Below are positions 59,839-64,000 of a stretch of 64,000 nt of DNA, piece by piece. The position numbers were made by a program, and so were the translations under genes. Each line of letters opens with the position of its first letter. The stretch's first letter is position 1. Source of the stretch: JBCBDX01 sp038529265 (GTDB taxonomy: Bacteria; Pseudomonadota; Alphaproteobacteria; Rhizobiales; Rhizobiaceae); NCBI GenBank assembly GCA_038529265.1, contig JBCBDX010000002.1:186001-250000 (forward strand), written 5' to 3'. Under the pieces are notes generated by a model. That model was not told the DNA's origin and searched no databases. It saw only the letters and a list, made by a program, of their open reading frames with translations.

Positions 59839-60233
59839 CAGTAAAGCCCTACCGCGATTTGCGCTTCTTCGCTCATGCGGTCCGGCGTCCATGGTGGATC
59901 AAAGGTCATCGTGACTTTCACATCCATTACACCCTCAACGGTCCGTACGGCATTTTCGACCCAGCCAGGCATCTCACCTGCGACCGGACAGCCGGGCGCA
60001 GTGAGCGTCATCTCGACCTTGACGGTGCGATCATCTTCAATGTCGACACGATAGATCAGCCCGAGCTCATAGATGTCGGCAGGAATTTCCGGATCATAAA
60101 CGGTTTTGAGCGCGGCAATGATGTCATCGGTAATGCGCGCAAGTTCCTGTCGTGGAATCGCACTTTCTTCGGAAGCGGCGGACAGGGTCTCCGCCGCCTC
60201 GGTTTGTTCGATGCTGTTTTGATCTTCCATCAT
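59838..60233 (-). CDS. sufT: SufT-like Fe-S assembly protein (MIP18/DUF59 family)
   Basis: A 131-residue protein: an acidic, glutamate-rich N-terminus of about 25 residues and a MIP18 domain with ALKTVYDPEIPADIYELGLIY, then EMTLTAPGCPVAGEMPGWVENAV with the conserved cysteine. This is the suf-operon DUF59 member found between sufS and sufA in rhizobia. It assists Fe-S cluster maturation under high demand. Its stop overlaps the sufA start by 1 nt. Confidence 0.88.
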   Translation of the reverse strand: MMEDQNSIEQTEAAETLSAASEESAIPRQELARITDDIIAALKTVYDPEIPADIYELGLIYRVDIEDDRTVKVEMTLTAPGCPVAGEMPGWVENAVRTVEGVMDVKVTMTFDPPWTPDRMSEEAQIAVGLY

Positions 60234-60256
60234 AAGCGCACCATAGCAGGTTTGTA

Positions 60257-61474
60257 TCAGGCGAAAAACATCCGCGCCTTATCGAGCGACTCCACCAGTT
60301 TATCCACTTCCTGGCGTGTATTGTACATGCCAAAGCTTGCCCGACATGTGGAGGTCGCGCCAAAGCGCTTCAAGAGCGGTTGAGCGCAATGTGTACCTGC
60401 TCGAACGGCGATACCCTGCCGATCAATAACCATGGATACATCATGTGCGTGAATGCCCTCCATCTCAAAGGAGATGATCGCACCTTTATCGGGCGTGTTA
60501 CCAATTATGCGGATCGCGTTGATGCCATCCAACTGCGCATGCGCGTAAGCACGCAAATCCGCCTCGTGACTGGCAATCGAGTCTCGGCCAACTGCGTCCA
60601 TGTAGTCTAGCGCGGCACCTAATCCGATGGCTTGTGCAATCGGCGGGGTTCCTGCCTCAAAACGGTGGGGCGGGTCATTGTAAGAAACGCCCTCTTCCGT
60701 CACTTCGACGATCATTTCACCACCGCCTTCATAGGGACGCATCTCTTTCAGGCGATCCATCTTGCCGTAAAGGACACCAATGCCTGACGGGCCGTACACT
60801 TTGTGACCAGTAAAGCAGTACCAATCGCAATCCAAATCCTGAACATCGACAGGCATATGCACGGCACCTTGTGATCCATCGACTAGAACCGGGATGTCAC
60901 GCGCTTTGGCCAGCTCACAAACCTGCTTGATCGGCACCACCGTACCCGTCACGTTCGACATGTGGGTCAAAGCAATAAGCTTTGTGCGATCGGTCAGGCG
61001 CATTTCCAGTTCTTCGATGTGGAACTGGCCATCATCGTCGACAGGCACCCAAACCAGTTTTGCGCCATGGCGTTCCCGCAGAAAATGCCACGGCACGATG
61101 TTGGAATGATGCTCCATGATGGACAACACGATCTCATCACCCGGCTGAATGGTTTCAGCCAACGCATTGGCAACAATATTGATGGCATGCGTGGTCCCCT
61201 TGGTGAAAACGATCTCGTTTTCAGAAGACGCTTTGAGGAATTGTTGCACTTTTTTACGCGCTGCTTCGTAAGCGTCGGTCGTACTGTTGGAGAGAAAATG
61301 CAGGCCGCGATGCACATTTGCATAATTGTCCGCGTATGTGTTCGAAACCGCGTCAATCACCTGGCGTGGTTTTTGTGCGGACGCGCCGTTGTCCAGATAG
61401 ACCAGCGGTTTGCCGTAGATTTCCTTTGAGAGGATCGGGAAATCCGCTCTGATTTTCTCAACATCATAGGCCAT
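60257..61474 (-). CDS. sufS: Cysteine desulfurase SufS (group II)
   Basis: A 405-residue PLP enzyme. The Schiff-base lysine is K225 in TGHKVYGP, and the persulfide cysteine is C363 in RAGTHCAQPLL, a group II (SufS/CsdA) arrangement. ANVHRGLHFLSNSTTD lies at about 52-67. It supplies sulfur to the SufBCD scaffold, normally through SufE, which is not in this window. The start at 61474 (MAYDVEK) is 4 nt downstream of the sufD stop; the longer frame to 61540 overlaps sufD and is not family-like. Confidence 0.95.
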   Translation of the reverse strand: MAYDVEKIRADFPILSKEIYGKPLVYLDNGASAQKPRQVIDAVSNTYADNYANVHRGLHFLSNSTTDAYEAARKKVQQFLKASSENEIVFTKGTTHAINIVANALAETIQPGDEIVLSIMEHHSNIVPWHFLRERHGAKLVWVPVDDDGQFHIEELEMRLTDRTKLIALTHMSNVTGTVVPIKQVCELAKARDIPVLVDGSQGAVHMPVDVQDLDCDWYCFTGHKVYGPSGIGVLYGKMDRLKEMRPYEGGGEMIVEVTEEGVSYNDPPHRFEAGTPPIAQAIGLGAALDYMDAVGRDSIASHEADLRAYAHAQLDGINAIRIIGNTPDKGAIISFEMEGIHAHDVSMVIDRQGIAVRAGTHCAQPLLKRFGATSTCRASFGMYNTRQEVDKLVESLDKARMFFA

Positions 61475-61478
61475 TTTA

Positions 61479-62738
61479 TCAGCCGTGTGCCTCAAGCCAG
61501 TTACTGATGCGGTCTTCGAGCGCTTCAACAAGTTGTTCATTTTCCAGCTCTTCTACCAGCTCATCGACGAACGCTTCCACCAGAAGGCCGCGGGCTGTTT
61601 TCTCAGAGATGCCGCGCGCCATCAGATAAAAAAGATGTTTCTCATCAATCTCTGCGACTGTCGCGCCATGAGCGCAAATCACATCATCTGCGAAAATCTC
61701 AAGCTCCGGCTTCACTGAGACGCCGGCTTCATCTGACAGAAGCAAGGTATTGGCCGCCATCTGCGCGTCAGTCTTTTGTGCGATTTGGGCGACTCGAATT
61801 TGCCCCTGAAACACCGCCTGGCCGTTGCCGGTAACAACGCTGCGTACGGTTTCCTCAGAGGTCGTGTTTGGAACTTTGTGATCAAGAACCAGCGTTATAT
61901 CGCAATGGGTGTCATCGCCGACCATGTTGATGGCGCGGAAGTTCAGATGGGAATTCTCTCCCGCGCAGCGCGCATGCACTTCCTGACGGCTTAGCTTACC
62001 CCCGAAGTTCGCGATAAATAGATTGACAGTCGCACCTTCGCCAATATCGAAGACCAACTTGCAAAGACGTGATGCAGCTTCACCCTCTTCCTGCACGACA
62101 ATCCAGTCGACAGTCGCCCCGTCCTTGACGGCCACCGTCGTGACCGACGTGCTCATTGCATCCGTTGCGCTGCTCGAACGGTCGATGAATGTCGCAGACG
62201 CTTGCGCGCCAATGGCAACGACATTCCCGGTGTGAACAGGCGCTCCCGATGTTTGTGTCTGGATTTCAACCGGCACTGCCAACTCGGCAGAATCGGACAC
62301 CGTTAGCCGGTATCCGCCCGTGACGAAGGCTGCATTGAGCTGACCAATAGCATCATCAACGCCGAAGAACTCGGGAACGTAGCCGCCTACATCGGCGCCC
62401 AGCGCATCAGCTATCAGTTCGACATTGAGCCCATCTAGTTGACCTGTTAGTTCCGCCACACCGTTTTCAATTGGAAGCAAGTGCGAGCCTTCAAGAATAG
62501 TAGGCAGCACTTCAGCTGTTTCGACGTCTCCAGCAGGCAGGTTTGCAAGCAAGCGGCGCAAATCGGTGTAGTGCCAAGCTTCAACCTTTCGGGTTGGAAG
62601 CCCGTTGGCTTTGATGGCCTGGATGGCGGCATCGCGCGTGTCGGTGGTTTCAGCGCTGCCGGGCAGCGTGTGGACATTTTCAGCAAACGCGGAAACGAGC
62701 GCTTCTTCGACTGTTGTCAGTTTTACCGGTGCATTCAT
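61479..62738 (-). CDS. sufD: Fe-S cluster assembly protein SufD
   Basis: A 419-residue scaffold subunit. The C-terminal half carries the SufB/D core: RQEVHARCAGENSHLNFRAINMVGDDTHCDI, VVTGNGQAVFQGQIRVAQIAQKTDAQMAANTLLLSD and CAHGATVAEIDEKHLFYLMARGI. The N-terminal half is more variable and has the KVEAWHYTDLRRLL segment typical of SufD. It acts with SufB and the SufC ATPase. It is separated from sufC by 19 nt. Confidence 0.95.
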   Translation of the reverse strand: MNAPVKLTTVEEALVSAFAENVHTLPGSAETTDTRDAAIQAIKANGLPTRKVEAWHYTDLRRLLANLPAGDVETAEVLPTILEGSHLLPIENGVAELTGQLDGLNVELIADALGADVGGYVPEFFGVDDAIGQLNAAFVTGGYRLTVSDSAELAVPVEIQTQTSGAPVHTGNVVAIGAQASATFIDRSSSATDAMSTSVTTVAVKDGATVDWIVVQEEGEAASRLCKLVFDIGEGATVNLFIANFGGKLSRQEVHARCAGENSHLNFRAINMVGDDTHCDITLVLDHKVPNTTSEETVRSVVTGNGQAVFQGQIRVAQIAQKTDAQMAANTLLLSDEAGVSVKPELEIFADDVICAHGATVAEIDEKHLFYLMARGISEKTARGLLVEAFVDELVEELENEQLVEALEDRISNWLEAHG

Positions 62739-62757
62739 CGGTTCGTGATCCTAACCT

Positions 62758-63513
62758 TCAAGCGGCTTGCGCGATTATGTCGGAATAGCCCTGCGCTTCC
62801 AGCTCCTTGGCAAGTTCCTTGTCGCCGGACTTTACGATCTGGCCTTTTGACAGCACATGTACGCTGTCCGGAACAATGTAATCGAGCAGTCGTTGATAGT
62901 GCGTGATGACGATTGTTGCTCGTTCCGGTGAACGCAGCGCATTCACACCTTCTGACACAATCTTAAGCGCATCGATATCAAGTCCGGAATCTGTTTCATC
63001 AAGCACGCACAAGGATGGCGCGAGTAACTTCATCTGTAGGATTTCGGCGCGCTTTTTCTCGCCGCCCGAAAAGCCAACATTTAAGGGGCGCTTGAGCATG
63101 TCCATGGAGATATTGAGCGTTGCGGCAGCTTCGCGGACCGTCTTGATGAAGTCAGGCGTTGAAAGCTCATCTTCGCCTCGGGCCTTGCGCTGCTCGTTCA
63201 TCGCGACTTTCAGGAACTGCATTGTCGCGACACCGGGAATTTCCATCGGATATTGGAACGCGAGGAAAATGCCAGCCGCAGCACGCTCGGCCGGATCCAT
63301 CTCCAAAATGCTCTCACCGTTATAAAGAATGTCGCCATCGGTGACTTCATAATCTTCGCGGCCAGCCAAAATGTAGGAAAGCGTAGACTTTCCAGAGCCA
63401 TTTGGGCCCATGATTGCAGCTACCTCGCCGGCCTGAACAGTAAGGTTCAACCCGTTGATGATCTGTGTGTCAGTTTCCGCGATTTTCGCGTGCAGGTTTT
63501 TGATTTCCAACAT
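62758..63513 (-). CDS. sufC: Fe-S cluster assembly ATPase SufC
   Basis: A 251-residue ABC-type ATPase. Walker A GPNGSGKST is at 36-44, the signature VGFSGGEKKRAEI and Walker B LCVLDETDSGLDID follow, and YEVTDGDILYNGESI is SufC-typical. It powers conformational change of SufBCD in the cytosol. It is downstream of a secreted-protein gene that rhizobial suf operons carry between sufB and sufC. Confidence 0.95.
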   Translation of the reverse strand: MLEIKNLHAKIAETDTQIINGLNLTVQAGEVAAIMGPNGSGKSTLSYILAGREDYEVTDGDILYNGESILEMDPAERAAAGIFLAFQYPMEIPGVATMQFLKVAMNEQRKARGEDELSTPDFIKTVREAAATLNISMDMLKRPLNVGFSGGEKKRAEILQMKLLAPSLCVLDETDSGLDIDALKIVSEGVNALRSPERATIVITHYQRLLDYIVPDSVHVLSKGQIVKSGDKELAKELEAQGYSDIIAQAA

Positions 63514-63566
63514 TTATTTTCTCCATCAGCGCAGGGGCGCGATATTCATTCAATGGTTCTGCGAAC

Positions 63567-64000
63567 TTATGGACAGAAGCGACCCACCCATTGGTCAGCC
63601 ATGCCACCGCGTTGGCATCGCCATTTCCACCCGTGCGCTACCAGCGTGTATTTCCCATCCTCCGTTGGCTTGAGCATGAAGCGCTCCCAGCCGCCGCCGA
63701 CGCTATCGTCAGCATATCCGGTCTCAATCGCATCAACGATGAAACGCGTCTGCTCCGGAAAGAAGGAATTAATGATCCGAACGTTTATCGAAAGCGCAGG
63801 CCGACCCTCGTCTTCCACGGGAAAAGCCATGTACTTTTCATTAAGTATCGCCAATGGTGAGGCAACAGTGGCAGCCTCGGGGGTTTGCCAAGCCATAAAG
63901 CCTTCCGGGGTTGGCATTTCCTCTGCGGCAACGGCAATGGCTGGTAAAGCAAACGTACACGCCAACGAACCACTGAGGCAGCTCCTAAAGCGTTTTTGAC
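63567..64000 (-). CDS. Secreted protein of unknown function in the suf operon (5' end outside the window)
   Basis: The reading frame stays open to the window edge. A TTG at 63965 gives a 132-residue frame, but the residues before it (KRFRSCLSGSLACTFALP, then AIAVAAEE) form a normal signal peptide with a basic start, so the true start lies beyond 64000. The mature part has WQTPEAATVASPL, a beta-rich middle with ADDSVGGGWERF, and a C-terminal WKWRCQRGG with two cysteines. It corresponds in place to the unnamed gene between sufB and sufC in rhizobia. Its role is unknown; a periplasmic protein in a cytosolic Fe-S operon is odd. Confidence 0.7.
   Translation of the reverse strand, partial: QKRFRSCLSGSLACTFALPAIAVAAEEMPTPEGFMAWQTPEAATVASPLAILNEKYMAFPVEDEGRPALSINVRIINSFFPEQTRFIVDAIETGYADDSVGGGWERFMLKPTEDGKYTLVAHGWKWRCQRGGMADQWVGRFCP

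Overview
The window reads as chromosome of an alphaproteobacterium, most likely a member of Hyphomicrobiales (Rhizobiales). The evidence is the order of core genes (Grx4-type glutaredoxin, rpsD, murI, a TrmJ-like methyltransferase, icd, alaS, recA), a suf operon with the rhizobial order, an ATP12 chaperone, DUF2336 and DUF2332 proteins, and an alphaproteobacterial-style direct-repeat LexA box upstream of recA. Base composition is moderate by eye, coding density is high, and I see no insertion sequence, prophage or CRISPR array. The genus cannot be told from the sequence alone.

Layout. 1-5.2 kb: end of a glutaredoxin gene, small conserved proteins, an MFS exporter and ttcA. 5.2-10.5 kb: rpsD, then a four-gene cassette (two GT90 glycosyltransferases, UDP-glucose dehydrogenase, UDP-glucuronate decarboxylase) that should make UDP-xylose and use it. 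10.5-18.5 kb: murI, trmJ-like, icd, ldh, alaS, recA. 18.7-20.5 kb: pseudouridine catabolism (psuK-psuG). 20.6-25.7 kb: a globin, a FIST-domain protein, a hybrid histidine kinase with an apparently complete LOV (blue-light) domain, and a LuxR-type response regulator. 25.8-38.0 kb: an alginate-like exopolysaccharide locus. One strand carries an RTX protein, an AlgD-like GDP-mannose dehydrogenase, an Alg8-like polymerase and an Alg44-like co-polymerase; the opposite strand carries AlgF-, AlgI-, AlgJ- and AlgX-like acetylation genes. A very AT-rich spacer separates the two arms.

38.2-43 kb: a small secreted protein, long-form isocitrate lyase, propionyl-CoA carboxylase beta subunit and ATP12. 43-52.7 kb: parE, DUF2336, two flavoproteins, a periplasmic protein of unknown function, an acyltransferase, thrS and a BciA-like reductase. 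52.7-55.5 kb: a 3-oxoacid CoA-transferase operon disturbed by a palindromic repeat, a DUF2793/C1q-like protein and tRNA-Thr(UGU). 55.6-64 kb: nadK, a fasciclin protein, a DEAD-box helicase, and the suf Fe-S operon (unnamed secreted protein, sufC, sufD, sufS, sufT-like, sufA) ending in cytochrome c' and TfoX-like genes.

The strongest candidates for an undescribed system are the alginate-like locus, which lacks the usual export and epimerase genes and has a divergent PilZ domain; the GT90-Ugd-Uxs xylosylation cassette; and the LOV kinase/FIST/LuxR signalling operon. Product names rest on reading motifs by eye. No database search was run.
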